Numbered from the stretch's first letter, positions 8,596-15,061 are shown. The stretch is DNA of 22,436 nt from a virus (IMGVR_UViG_3300046468_001442:1-22436); one strand, 5' to 3'. Notes: a model not told the origin generated them from the sequence alone. A program made the numbers and translations.

Positions 8596-11427
8596 ATGGC
8601 ATTATGGACAACAGGTACAAATAAACTACTTTCCACGGTTACTGAACAACAAACAGTATCAATAGCATTGCCTGTTGATGCAGATGCAACTATTACGTTA
8701 ATCAGTGGTAAACTGCCTACCGGCATGAAAATTAACGGAGTTAATTTAATTGGTACTCCGCAAGAAGTAGCCCGAGTAACTGACTTTAGGTTTGTACTTA
8801 GAGCAACATTAAATACCCAAATTGAAGATAGAACTTTTACTATAAAAGTAGAAGGGCCTGACACACCAATATGGCAAACACCTGCAGGTGATCTAGCTGT
8901 TGGCAACAACGACACATTTTATATATTAGACAGTAGTCCTATAGATTTTCAACTAGTAGCAATTGACGACGACATTCAGGCAGGACAAACTCTTTCATAC
9001 TTTATGAAAGACGGTGACGGGCAATTGCCGCCTGGAACTACACTTACTACCGATGGACGAATTATAGGTATAGTTGATCCTTTACTTGCAATTGAACGTG
9101 GAGAAATTTATTCAAGCGGATTTTATGACACTAGTCCTTATGATTTGCAGTCAGGCGGTTACGACTTTGGTATAAGAAGTTCAAACGGTTTTGATAGCTT
9201 TTTTTATGACACAACTGTTTGGGACTTTAGTTATACTGAAAAAGCACCAAACAAATTAAATAGATACTATGAATTTACAGTTAATGTAACTGACGGTGAC
9301 ATTATTGCAAGACGAACATTTAAAATATTTGTAGTAGGTGATGATTTTTTCCGTGCTGATAACACAGTTTTACAAGTTGGCAGTGGAACATTTACAGCTG
9401 ATAATACTAACTTGCGAACTCCTATATGGATCACTCCAGGAAACTTAGGTATAAAACGTGCTAATAACTATATTACATTACAATTAGATATTATTGATAC
9501 AAACTCACAAGTTGGCTTTGTAAACTACAGTCTTGAAGATACCAATCCAGGGACATATAAATTAAAAGCAACTGGTGAAATTATTTACAACGGAAAATAT
9601 GAAGTTACTGGCACACTACCTAAATTTATAGATAGTGGACGAGGTCCTGACAGTTTTTCAGGTATTACTCCTGATCCAATACAACCAAGCGAATGGGAAG
9701 TAATTGTACCTGAAACAGTAAGTAAATTACCAACAGGATTAGAACTAGATACTTCAAACGGAGAAATAGCAGGCAGAGTTCCATACCAAGCAGAAGTAAC
9801 AATTGATTATAGATTTACAATAAAAGCAACTCGATTCACTCCAGACGAACCTGATATTAATGTTAGTACAGTTAAAGTATTTGATATTAAATTACTAGGA
9901 GAAATTAATTCTAACACAACATGGAATACCCTTCCAGATCTAGGTATACTAAATTCAAACTCAATTAGTGTACTACGAGTTGAAGCAGAAACTAATGTAC
10001 CAAATGCACAAGTACTTTACAGCCTAAAGTCTGGTAAACTGCCTCCAGGACTAGAACTAACATATGATGGAGAAATTGTTGGCAGAGTAAATGCATACGG
10101 TCAAAATGTTTATAAGAGTATTTGGAAAGGTTCACGCAATTACACAGCTGGCGATATTGTAAAAGTAGATGATGTATTTTATAGAACTGCTAGTAATCAT
10201 ACAAGTAGTTCAAGTGGAATATTTACAAACGACTCAGCATATTGGGTTGAATTTAATTACACAAGACTTGGTCTAACAACTATTGATAGTGATGCTACTA
10301 CATTTGATGTACCAAATACAACCATTGATCGACAGTATAACTTTGTTATAAATGCAGAAGACCAATACAAATATAGTATAAAAGAGCAACAATTTAGTAT
10401 TACGGTAACAGACCCTGAAGTTATAAAATATAGTAATGTATATCTTAAACCGTTTCTTAAAGAAACTACAAGACGTGAGTTCAGTGACTTCTTATCAGAT
10501 CCAGAGATCTTTATTCCAGAAAATATCTATAGACCAGGAGATCCAAATTTTGGTATACAAACAGATATTAAAATACCAATATATTACGGCATTGAAGCAC
10601 GAAACTTATCAGAGTTTCAGGCAGTAACAGCAAAGAATCACAAAAGAAAACAATATAGAATTGGCGAATTAAAAACTGCAGAAGCTAAAAAAGAAGGCAC
10701 AAATGATGTTCTTTATGAAGTAATATATGTAGAGGTTATTGATGCACAAGATACTAAGTTAGGTAGAACACGTAACAGTATTCAAATAAAAACAAATAAT
10801 AAAATTACAGTTGATAGTGTAAACTATGATCCTAACGATATGTTTTATGATTACGAAGTTAAACCATCATTTACTATACAAACACGTAGTGGACTTATAT
10901 CAGTAAAATTAGGTGAAGACTTTAATATTGTTACTCGTGCTGATGGTACATTTAATTTAAATTGGACACTCGGAATAGAAGTTGACGGACGAACTGAAGA
11001 CAACCTTATTAAAATATTAGAAGGATTTGGCGATACATACCGACTCCGTCCTGATTACGCAAATACATTAAAAGTAGATAGTAATACAATAACTGTATCT
11101 CAAAATAATGATAGTTTACGATACATCAGTAATATAAACAATATGCGAGACAATCTGCGATCTGTAGGTGAAACAAATAGATCGTTTGTTCCGTTATGGA
11201 TGCGTAGTCAGCAACAAGGTAGTGTAAATGAGTTAGGCTATACACCTGCATTAGTATTATGCTATTGTAAGCCAGGCAAGTCTGCATTAATTAAGGCAGC
11301 AATCGAAGCCAACGGTTTTGATTTTAAAACATTTAACTTAGACGTTGATAGATATATAATTGACAGTACTGATGTAAGTAGCAGTGATAGTTACTTGGTA
11401 TTCGCAAATTATAGACACAATGTATAA
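8596..11427 (+). CDS. Structural protein with putative-Ig (He_PIG) domains and inserted carbohydrate-binding-like module
   Basis: This is a 943-residue protein starting at ATG 8596 behind GAAGGA. Four segments carry the hallmark of putative-Ig He_PIG domains, LP-x-G-(5-10)-G-x-I-x-G: LPTGMKINGVNLIGT (nt about 8711), LPPGTTLTTDGRIIG (9026), LPTGLELDTSNGEIAG (9725) and LPPGLELTYDGEIVG (10039). The second and fourth are split: the closing strands (YEFTVNVTDGD and YNFVINAEDQY) come only after long inserts. The insert in the fourth (nt about 10126-10254) has W-x-G-x2-NYTAGD-(6)-FYR-(4)-HTS then a Trp, like family 5/12 chitin-binding modules. The final 250 residues are different and end in LVFANYRHNV. 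Ig-like and sugar-binding domains on tails usually mediate weak attachment to cell-surface glycans, so an adhesion role is inferred. Membership of the virion is supported by the late promoter and neighbours. Confidence 0.85.
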   Translation: MALWTTGTNKLLSTVTEQQTVSIALPVDADATITLISGKLPTGMKINGVNLIGTPQEVARVTDFRFVLRATLNTQIEDRTFTIKVEGPDTPIWQTPAGDLAVGNNDTFYILDSSPIDFQLVAIDDDIQAGQTLSYFMKDGDGQLPPGTTLTTDGRIIGIVDPLLAIERGEIYSSGFYDTSPYDLQSGGYDFGIRSSNGFDSFFYDTTVWDFSYTEKAPNKLNRYYEFTVNVTDGDIIARRTFKIFVVGDDFFRADNTVLQVGSGTFTADNTNLRTPIWITPGNLGIKRANNYITLQLDIIDTNSQVGFVNYSLEDTNPGTYKLKATGEIIYNGKYEVTGTLPKFIDSGRGPDSFSGITPDPIQPSEWEVIVPETVSKLPTGLELDTSNGEIAGRVPYQAEVTIDYRFTIKATRFTPDEPDINVSTVKVFDIKLLGEINSNTTWNTLPDLGILNSNSISVLRVEAETNVPNAQVLYSLKSGKLPPGLELTYDGEIVGRVNAYGQNVYKSIWKGSRNYTAGDIVKVDDVFYRTASNHTSSSSGIFTNDSAYWVEFNYTRLGLTTIDSDATTFDVPNTTIDRQYNFVINAEDQYKYSIKEQQFSITVTDPEVIKYSNVYLKPFLKETTRREFSDFLSDPEIFIPENIYRPGDPNFGIQTDIKIPIYYGIEARNLSEFQAVTAKNHKRKQYRIGELKTAEAKKEGTNDVLYEVIYVEVIDAQDTKLGRTRNSIQIKTNNKITVDSVNYDPNDMFYDYEVKPSFTIQTRSGLISVKLGEDFNIVTRADGTFNLNWTLGIEVDGRTEDNLIKILEGFGDTYRLRPDYANTLKVDSNTITVSQNNDSLRYISNINNMRDNLRSVGETNRSFVPLWMRSQQQGSVNELGYTPALVLCYCKPGKSALIKAAIEANGFDFKTFNLDVDRYIIDSTDVSSSDSYLVFANYRHNV

Positions 11428-11429
11428 CA

Positions 11430-11443
11430 CAGATAAATAAGTG
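11430..11443 (+). promoter_or_regulatory. T4-type late promoter (GATAAATA)
   Basis: The site reads CAGATAAATAAGTG between the Ig-like gene and the 207-residue structural gene. The GATAAATA core (11432-11439) is intact, while the preceding TAC of the other copies is changed to ACA. The core ends 18 bases before the ATG at 11458. Confidence 0.65.
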
Positions 11444-11457
11444 TAGGAGAACACACT

Positions 11458-12081
11458 ATGGCAACAAGCGATAATATTACACCAGAACAAATAGATGAAG
11501 AATTTCCAATTGCAGGTCAAGATAATGACTCGCAAGGATTTCGTGACAACTTTGCGGCAATACAATCAAGTTTAAGTGCATCAAAGACAGCAATAAAAGA
11601 TATTGAAGCAAAGGGCGTTTTTAAAGCGGCACTTGGTTCAGGTTCTTTAGATAACGACTTACAGGGCAATAAACTTACTAATGGTGTATTACAAGGCGTA
11701 GCATCAGAACATTTTAATAGTGGTAATATTACGCAAAACTCCGAAGCTAACATATTGTGGTCTACAGCAGAATATCATGACATTACTATGGCTAATCCAA
11801 GTTCAGTACGTTTGAGCTTAGGTGGATGGCCTACAGCAGGTACATATGGTAGAATGCGTCTTGCTATTCGAAGTAATGATGGCTCTGAAAGAACTGTTAC
11901 TTTTGAAGCGGCAAATGCTGGAACTTTAAGAGTTAATCAAACAAACTGGACTAGTGCATTAGACGCAGGTGACTTTAAAGTTACTAGTGCAACAAGTCCT
12001 AAAATTGTAGACGTATGGACAGTTGATGGTGGCATCACAGTATTCATGGAGTACGTCGGAGAGTATACGATACTGTCATAA
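11458..12081 (+). CDS. Small tail-fibre-like structural protein
   Basis: This is a 207-residue protein whose ATG follows TAGGAG by 7 bases. Its N-terminus (PIAGQDNDSQGFRDNF then IQSSL and an Ala/Lys helix) is the kind of short coiled anchor found at the start of many marine phage fibre-type proteins, and is analogous to the GDALREAF-NDNFEEL opening of the protein at 7853. The C-terminal 90 residues are beta-rich, with several Trp and a closing VWTVDGGITVFMEYVGEY. No enzyme motif is visible. It is the last gene of the structural block and has its own late promoter. The next gene starts inside its stop codon (TAATG), so the two are translationally coupled. A virion role is inferred from composition and position. 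Confidence 0.8.
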   Translation: MATSDNITPEQIDEEFPIAGQDNDSQGFRDNFAAIQSSLSASKTAIKDIEAKGVFKAALGSGSLDNDLQGNKLTNGVLQGVASEHFNSGNITQNSEANILWSTAEYHDITMANPSSVRLSLGGWPTAGTYGRMRLAIRSNDGSERTVTFEAANAGTLRVNQTNWTSALDAGDFKVTSATSPKIVDVWTVDGGITVFMEYVGEYTILS

Positions 12082-12320
12082 TGTTTAATCCATTAGTAGA
12101 TAATTTTAATCAACTAAGTGATAGCGAAGTAGAAGATAAACTTACTGAGCTTGGACGTAAATATTGGATGACACGCAATCCCGAAGTTCAGAGTCAAATT
12201 GCAGTCTTAATGGATATGTATAAACTTGAACTCACATCTCGTAGAGCTATTCAGCAACAAAAAATTAAAGATCAAGATAATGGCGATAATTCTCTTGACA
12301 ATTTAATTAATATCAGTTAA
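12081..12320 (+). CDS. Small conserved-looking protein, unknown function
   Basis: This is a 79-residue, mostly helical, charged protein, starting at the ATG that overlaps the previous stop by one base, which implies coupled translation from the late structural transcript. It has SDSEVEDKLTELGRKYW followed by a second helix with a Met-Tyr-Lys-Leu-Glu-rich stretch and a polar tail. I see no signal peptide, membrane segment or known catalytic motif. I do not recognise a family. The gene's last 26 bases also contain the -35 and most of the -10 element of a sigma70-like promoter for the next gene. Confidence 0.75.
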   Translation: MFNPLVDNFNQLSDSEVEDKLTELGRKYWMTRNPEVQSQIAVLMDMYKLELTSRRAIQQQKIKDQDNGDNSLDNLINIS

Positions 12321-12323
12321 AAT
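12295..12323 (+). promoter_or_regulatory. Sigma70-type promoter (TTGACA-17-TAAAAT)
   Basis: TTGACA (12295-12300) is a perfect -35 hexamer. A 17-base spacer leads to TAAAAT (12318-12323), five of six matches to the -10 consensus. Initiation about seven bases downstream would fall at or next to the ATG at 12330, so the transcript of the DnaE-like gene would be leaderless or nearly so. Confidence 0.65.
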
Positions 12324-12329
12324 ACATGT

Positions 12330-12851
12330 ATGCTTATGAAAACAGATTCTCTCGGTATCCCGCGATTTACAAATAAAGATTTAGTCGATATGATCTATAG
12401 TGGCAATGTAGATAAATGTCACGTAGTTCTATGTGACGAATCAGATGATGTAGATAAATTTAACGAGGCTATGGAAGAACAAGGTCTTGACAAACTACAA
12501 AAGTATATTCCATTAGATGTAGATCAAAAGACTTTTGACGGTGTATGTCAAAGTGAATGGTTTATGCCTGATGAATACAAAAACATGGATATTGCAGAAT
12601 ACTTGCAAAGTAAATGCAAAACGCAAGAAGAACTTACACGTTATTTTGAAGAATATGCAGAGTTTAACAAACGAGGTATGCTACCGCTATTACGCTATAT
12701 GATTTATCTTGTAGACTTTATGCGTGAGAATGACATTGTATGGGGAGTAGGTAGAGGATCAAGTGTAGCAAGTTATGTGTTGTATTTGATAGGTGTACAC
12801 AAAATTAATTCAATCCAGTTTGGCCTGGATTGGAGAGAGTTCTTAAGATAA
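12330..12851 (+). CDS. Truncated DNA polymerase III alpha (C-family polymerase)-like protein lacking the catalytic aspartates
   Basis: This is a 173-residue protein. Its last 60 residues match the start of the palm region of bacterial Pol III alpha (DnaE): GVGRGSSVASYVLYLIG aligns with the family signature GPGRGSGAGSLVAYALKIT, and the final FGLDWREFLR aligns with FDLLFERFLN. In E. coli DnaE the catalytic pair Asp401/Asp403 (PDFDVDF) lies about 13 residues beyond that point; here the protein stops first, and the next gene begins 30 bases later with no remnant of polymerase sequence. The N-terminal 110 residues contain WFMPDEYKNMDI, reminiscent of the region before the DnaE palm, but no recognisable PHP motif. 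It cannot polymerise alone. A regulatory, scaffolding or decoy role at the replisome is conceivable but unproven. An ATG at 12336 is an alternative start; neither has a clear Shine-Dalgarno sequence. Confidence 0.8.
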   Translation: MLMKTDSLGIPRFTNKDLVDMIYSGNVDKCHVVLCDESDDVDKFNEAMEEQGLDKLQKYIPLDVDQKTFDGVCQSEWFMPDEYKNMDIAEYLQSKCKTQEELTRYFEEYAEFNKRGMLPLLRYMIYLVDFMRENDIVWGVGRGSSVASYVLYLIGVHKINSIQFGLDWREFLR

Positions 12852-12857
12852 GTAAGC
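12844..12857 (+). promoter_or_regulatory. Possible degenerate late promoter (GATAAGTA)
   Basis: TAAGATAAGTAAGC overlaps the stop of the DnaE-like gene. Its core, GATAAGTA (12847-12854), has one mismatch to the GATAAATA core of the four clear sites, and the core ends 27 bases before the ATG at 12882. Spacing and intergenic position fit, but the mismatch leaves it uncertain. Confidence 0.3.
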
Positions 12858-12881
12858 ATATAACATTTAGGAGAAACTAAA

Positions 12882-13268
12882 ATGGTACAAAAAGCAAAAG
12901 GACAAAAAGTCTATAAGACCATGCAAGGTAAGATGGTTGATATGGATATGCTCCGAAAGAAAAACGAACTAACTCAAGCAGTAGGTAATGCAAAGGTTAA
13001 TGCCCGTGGTGATGAATTAGGACCTGGCGGCAAAATTATTAAAAAACGTGAAGATGTAGTTAAAGAATACTATGAATCGCATCAAGGAGTTGTTGACGAG
13101 CCTGCGGTTAAAGAGCCGGAAAAAGACTTGACAGATGACTGGGAAGAACCTGCACCTGTAAAAGAAACAACAAAAGCTAAAACTCGCACAACAACAAAAT
13201 CTAAAGTTGAAGTTGAAGACGAATGGGTCGAAGACGAAGACGGTAACTTTGTAAAAAAAGGTGACTAA
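12882..13268 (+). CDS. Conserved charged protein, unknown function
   Basis: This is a 128-residue protein starting at an ATG 8 bases after AGGAG. The N-terminal 70 residues are basic and compact (KGQKVYKTMQGKMVDMDMLR then NAKVNARGDELGPGGKI and KKREDVVKEYY). This half strongly recalls a conserved protein of marine T4-like phages that I know only as hypothetical. The C-terminal half is low-complexity: acidic patches, a Thr/Lys-rich run (KAKTRTTTKSK) and a final acidic EDEWVEDEDGNF, so it is probably disordered. No membrane segment or enzyme motif is visible. The next gene starts within its TAA stop, indicating coupling with the co-chaperonin gene. A head or assembly-related role is possible from context but unproven. 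Confidence 0.8.
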   Translation: MVQKAKGQKVYKTMQGKMVDMDMLRKKNELTQAVGNAKVNARGDELGPGGKIIKKREDVVKEYYESHQGVVDEPAVKEPEKDLTDDWEEPAPVKETTKAKTRTTTKSKVEVEDEWVEDEDGNFVKKGD

Positions 13269-13666
13269 TGAATAAAGCAATTAAAGGTAACGTCAGAGCC
13301 ATTGGCGATCGTGTTTTAGTAGCAAATATGTACTTTGGTGAACAAAAAACTAAAGGTGGTATTATTATTCAAGACGATGATGGCAAAACTCGCGGCATTT
13401 ATCCTCGTTGGGGGCAGGTACACTCTAAAGGTCCTCGAAACAATGACATTTATGATGTAGGTGATTGGATACTTATTGAACACGGACGATGGACTCGCGC
13501 AATGAAACTAGAAACAGATGATGGTGAAGAACTTGAGGTTCGAATGATTGATGCCGAGTGTGTATTAGCCATGTCAGATGAAAAGCCAGATGAAGTACAG
13601 ATTGGTTCAGAGTACGCAGACGGTGAACATGCAACAATTGACCCTAGTAGTTTTGTAAGGACATAA
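13268..13666 (+). CDS. GroES-like co-chaperonin (gp31-type)
   Basis: This is a 132-residue protein. The N-terminal 100 residues follow the GroES fold pattern: AIGDRVLV opens the first strand, as PLHDRVIV does in GroES. TKGGIIIQDDDGKTRG then matches the mobile-loop region (TKSAGGIVLTGSA), whose hydrophobic tripeptide docks on GroEL (III here, IVL in GroES). GQVHSKGP and VGDWILIEHGRW correspond to the central barrel, and the barrel closes with DAECVLAM. In T4, gp31 replaces GroES so that host GroEL can fold the large capsid protein gp23; the same role is inferred. It is longer than GroES (97 residues) because of an acidic C-terminal extension of about 25 residues (DEVQIGSEYADGEHATID). It overlaps the upstream stop by one base (TAATG) and is followed one base later by the MazG-like gene. 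Confidence 0.8.
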   Translation: MNKAIKGNVRAIGDRVLVANMYFGEQKTKGGIIIQDDDGKTRGIYPRWGQVHSKGPRNNDIYDVGDWILIEHGRWTRAMKLETDDGEELEVRMIDAECVLAMSDEKPDEVQIGSEYADGEHATIDPSSFVRT

Positions 13667-13667
13667 A

Positions 13668-14021
13668 ATGACAAACCCATTTGAAGATATCAATAAATTC
13701 GCAACGGCTTGTGATCAAGAGCCAAGCGAAGCAAACTATAATATGTATCTTGATTTAATTCGAGAAGAAGTAGGCGAACTAGAAGAAGCCATTACAGAAA
13801 ACGACAGGATAGAACAGTTAGACGCACTAATTGATATCTTAGTTGTTACATTAGGCGCCGTTCGAGCAGGAGGCTTTAAAGGTCAAGATGCTTGGAAAGA
13901 AGTAATGGACACAAACTTTGCTAAAATTGATCCTACTACAGGCAAAGTTATCAAACGAGAAGATGGTAAAGTACTAAAGCCCGAAGGTTGGAAGGCTCCA
14001 AAACTTGAACCATTTATTTGA
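13668..14021 (+). CDS. MazG-like nucleotide pyrophosphohydrolase
   Basis: This is a 117-residue all-alpha protein. Helix two carries REEVGELEEAI and helix three LDALIDILVVTLGA, giving the acidic EExxE plus D-x3-D metal-binding pattern of MazG and phosphoribosyl-ATP pyrophosphohydrolase-like NTP pyrophosphatases. The C-terminal part (NFAKIDPTTGKVIKREDGKV then KPEGWKAP) is the usual tail of phage members of this family. Such enzymes cleave (d)NTPs or alarmone-related nucleotides to monophosphates; proposals in marine phages include (p)ppGpp lowering and dNTP sanitation, and the substrate cannot be read from sequence. The ATG at 13668 comes one base after the previous stop. The next, membrane-protein gene starts inside its last codons. 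Confidence 0.85.
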   Translation: MTNPFEDINKFATACDQEPSEANYNMYLDLIREEVGELEEAITENDRIEQLDALIDILVVTLGAVRAGGFKGQDAWKEVMDTNFAKIDPTTGKVIKREDGKVLKPEGWKAPKLEPFI

Positions 14022-14187
14022 AAATTTTGAATGGTATGACATTCCTGTCATACTGTTCTTTGCAAACACACTTGCTACACTAGGATTAACGACTTTATTT
14101 GGTGGCGGCTTTGTCACAGGCATTATGCTAGTAGTAACTTGGGAGTGTTGGAAACTCTACGAAAAATATCGTGCAAAAAACACTTGA
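14005..14187 (+). CDS. Small membrane protein, unknown function
   Basis: This is a 60-residue protein with a TTG start that overlaps the MazG-like gene by 17 bases; GGAAGG-like purines lie about 11 bases upstream. A polar N-terminus (NHLFENFEWYD) leads into about 35 hydrophobic residues (IPVILFFANTLATLGLTTLF, a GGG turn, then VTGIMLVVTW), enough for one long or two short membrane segments. A basic, Trp/Tyr-containing tail (WKLYEKYRAK) follows. No family is recognised. Its last bases contain the -35 box of the tRNA promoter. Another membrane microprotein with a Trp and a basic tail lies between DHFR and ThyA. Confidence 0.65.
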   Translation: MNHLFENFEWYDIPVILFFANTLATLGLTTLFGGGFVTGIMLVVTWECWKLYEKYRAKNT

Positions 14188-14212
14188 CTTCTAAAGCAAT
14201 CTCTGCTATAAT
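14184..14212 (+). promoter_or_regulatory. Sigma70-type promoter (TTGACT-17-TATAAT)
   Basis: TTGACT (14184-14189) and a perfect TATAAT (14207-14212) are separated by 17 bases. Initiation near 14219 would leave a leader of about 11 bases before the tRNA at 14230. The arrangement fits a host-polymerase (early) promoter for the tRNA and the downstream exonuclease gene. The -35 box overlaps the stop of the membrane-protein gene. Confidence 0.85.
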
Positions 14213-14229
14213 TAACTTAAATTAAACGA

Positions 14230-14306
14230 GCGGCTATAGCTCAGCTGGATAGAGCGTAGGTTTGCGGAACCTAAGGTCAGGAGTTCGAATCTCTTTAGCC
14301 GCGCCA
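14230..14306 (+). tRNA. tRNA-Arg, anticodon GCG
   Basis: This is a complete 77-base cloverleaf with encoded CCA. The acceptor stem GCGGCTA pairs perfectly with TAGCCGC. The D stem is GCTC/GAGC, the anticodon stem TAGGT/ACCTA, the anticodon loop TTGCGGA (anticodon GCG at 14263-14265), and the T stem AGGAG/CTCTT has one G-T pair around the loop TTCGAAT. The discriminator base is G. The D loop AGCTGGATA carries the A20 that, with C35, is the main arginine identity element in E. coli. It reads CGC, and CGU by wobble. Most bacteria read these codons with an ACG (inosine) tRNA, so GCG is unusual. No variable-arm or loop defects are visible. Confidence 0.95.
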
Positions 14307-14320
14307 AACGAGGATTTTTT

Positions 14321-14863
14321 ATGGCTACACACGGTATGATTGATTTAGAAACACTAGGCGTAGAACCTGATAGTGTTGTAATGACGTTAGGTGCTATTAA
14401 GTTTGATCCGTTTACAGATACAGAACCGCACAGTCCTTTATACTTGCGTGGCGATGTAGAAGAACAAACAGAACACTACAATCGTTCTATTGACGAAAAC
14501 ACTCTTGCTTGGTGGGCAACTCAACCACAAGAAATTCAAGACGAAGCATTTGGTGATGACTTAGAAAGAGTAAGTGTACAAGAAATGCTACGTCAACTTA
14601 ATAAATGGTGTGTAGGATTAGACTATATTTGGTGTCAAGGTCCTACATTTGATTTTGTAATACTACAGCATTTATACAAAGAAGCAGAAAAGCCTGCTCC
14701 GTGGAACTACTGGCAAATTAGAGATAGTCGAACATTGTTTGCTATGATGCCAAGTGATCCACGCAAAGCAATACAAGAAAGCCTTCACAACGCACTGGCA
14801 GATTGTTATTATCAAGCAAAGTGCGTACAACAATCATATAAACATTTTGGAGTTACAAAATAA
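14321..14863 (+). CDS. DEDDh 3'-5' exonuclease (DexA / Rv2179c-like)
   Basis: This is a 180-residue protein with all elements of a DnaQ-fold exonuclease: MIDLETLG places Asp8 and Glu10 (ExoI), GPTFDFVIL places Asp111 (ExoII), and HNALADC places His156 and Asp161 (ExoIII, DEDDh type), with an extra Asp135 in RDSRT. The short, single-domain layout and the AWWATQP motif are typical of the Rv2179c-like 3'-5' exoribonuclease family, which also includes T4 DexA-type exonuclease A. Substrate (RNA or single-stranded DNA) cannot be decided here. In T4-like phages such enzymes are linked to nucleotide recycling from nucleic acid ends. The ATG follows CGAGG by 9 bases, and the gene is probably co-transcribed with the tRNA 14 bases upstream. 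The next gene's ATG directly abuts its TAA. Confidence 0.85.
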   Translation: MATHGMIDLETLGVEPDSVVMTLGAIKFDPFTDTEPHSPLYLRGDVEEQTEHYNRSIDENTLAWWATQPQEIQDEAFGDDLERVSVQEMLRQLNKWCVGLDYIWCQGPTFDFVILQHLYKEAEKPAPWNYWQIRDSRTLFAMMPSDPRKAIQESLHNALADCYYQAKCVQQSYKHFGVTK

Positions 14864-15031
14864 ATGAACCCAGTATCACGAGAAGTAGACGACGAATCTA
14901 AACGATTAATACAAGAATATCTTGACAAGGGCGGCAAAATTACATATTGTGAGCCAATGGCCCGTACAGAAAATATTGAAGTTAAAGGGGGCTTCTACGG
15001 TACGAAAAAGAAAAAGAAAAAGGAAGAATGA
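14864..15031 (+). CDS. Small basic-tailed protein, unknown function
   Basis: This 55-residue gene starts at an ATG immediately after the exonuclease stop. It encodes an acidic N-terminus (MNPVSREVDDESKRLIQEYL), a DKGGKITYCEPMAR segment, then GGFYGTKKKKKKEE. The pattern of a short helix, a Gly-Gly-Lys turn and Cys, and an FYG motif running into a poly-Lys tail recalls small conserved proteins of marine T4-like phages that I know only as hypothetical. The poly-Lys end suggests nucleic acid contact, which is a guess. The poly-purine codons of its tail (GGAAGAA) serve as ribosome binding site for the next gene, which starts one base after its TGA. Confidence 0.75.
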   Translation: MNPVSREVDDESKRLIQEYLDKGGKITYCEPMARTENIEVKGGFYGTKKKKKKEE

Positions 15032-15032
15032 T

Positions 15033-15061
15033 TTGACAAACTTTGAAAATACTGCTATAAT
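15033..15061 (+). promoter_or_regulatory. Consensus sigma70-type promoter (TTGACA-17-TATAAT)
   Basis: TTGACA (15033-15038) and TATAAT (15056-15061) are both perfect hexamers with an ideal 17-base spacer. Initiation would be near 15068, about 165 bases before the gp44 ATG. The -35 box is also the TTG start codon and second codon of the 67-residue gene. It probably drives gp44 and following genes as an early promoter. Confidence 0.8.

Noticed and set aside
14230-14306. tRNA gene as a phage attachment site
   Set aside because: The tRNA is complete with its own promoter, and no integrase or flanking direct repeat is visible; lytic T4-like phages do not normally integrate.
14918-14946. TTGACA followed 17 bases later by TATTGT
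   Set aside because: The -10 matches only four of six bases and the site is inside the 55-residue gene with no start codon arrangement to support it.
14922-15032. Extension of the 67-residue gene upstream to an ATG-like start at 14922
   Set aside because: The extra residues read the 55-residue gene in another frame and give a Lys/Arg-rich run from its poly-purine tail; the TTG at 15033 has a good ribosome site and abuts the previous stop.
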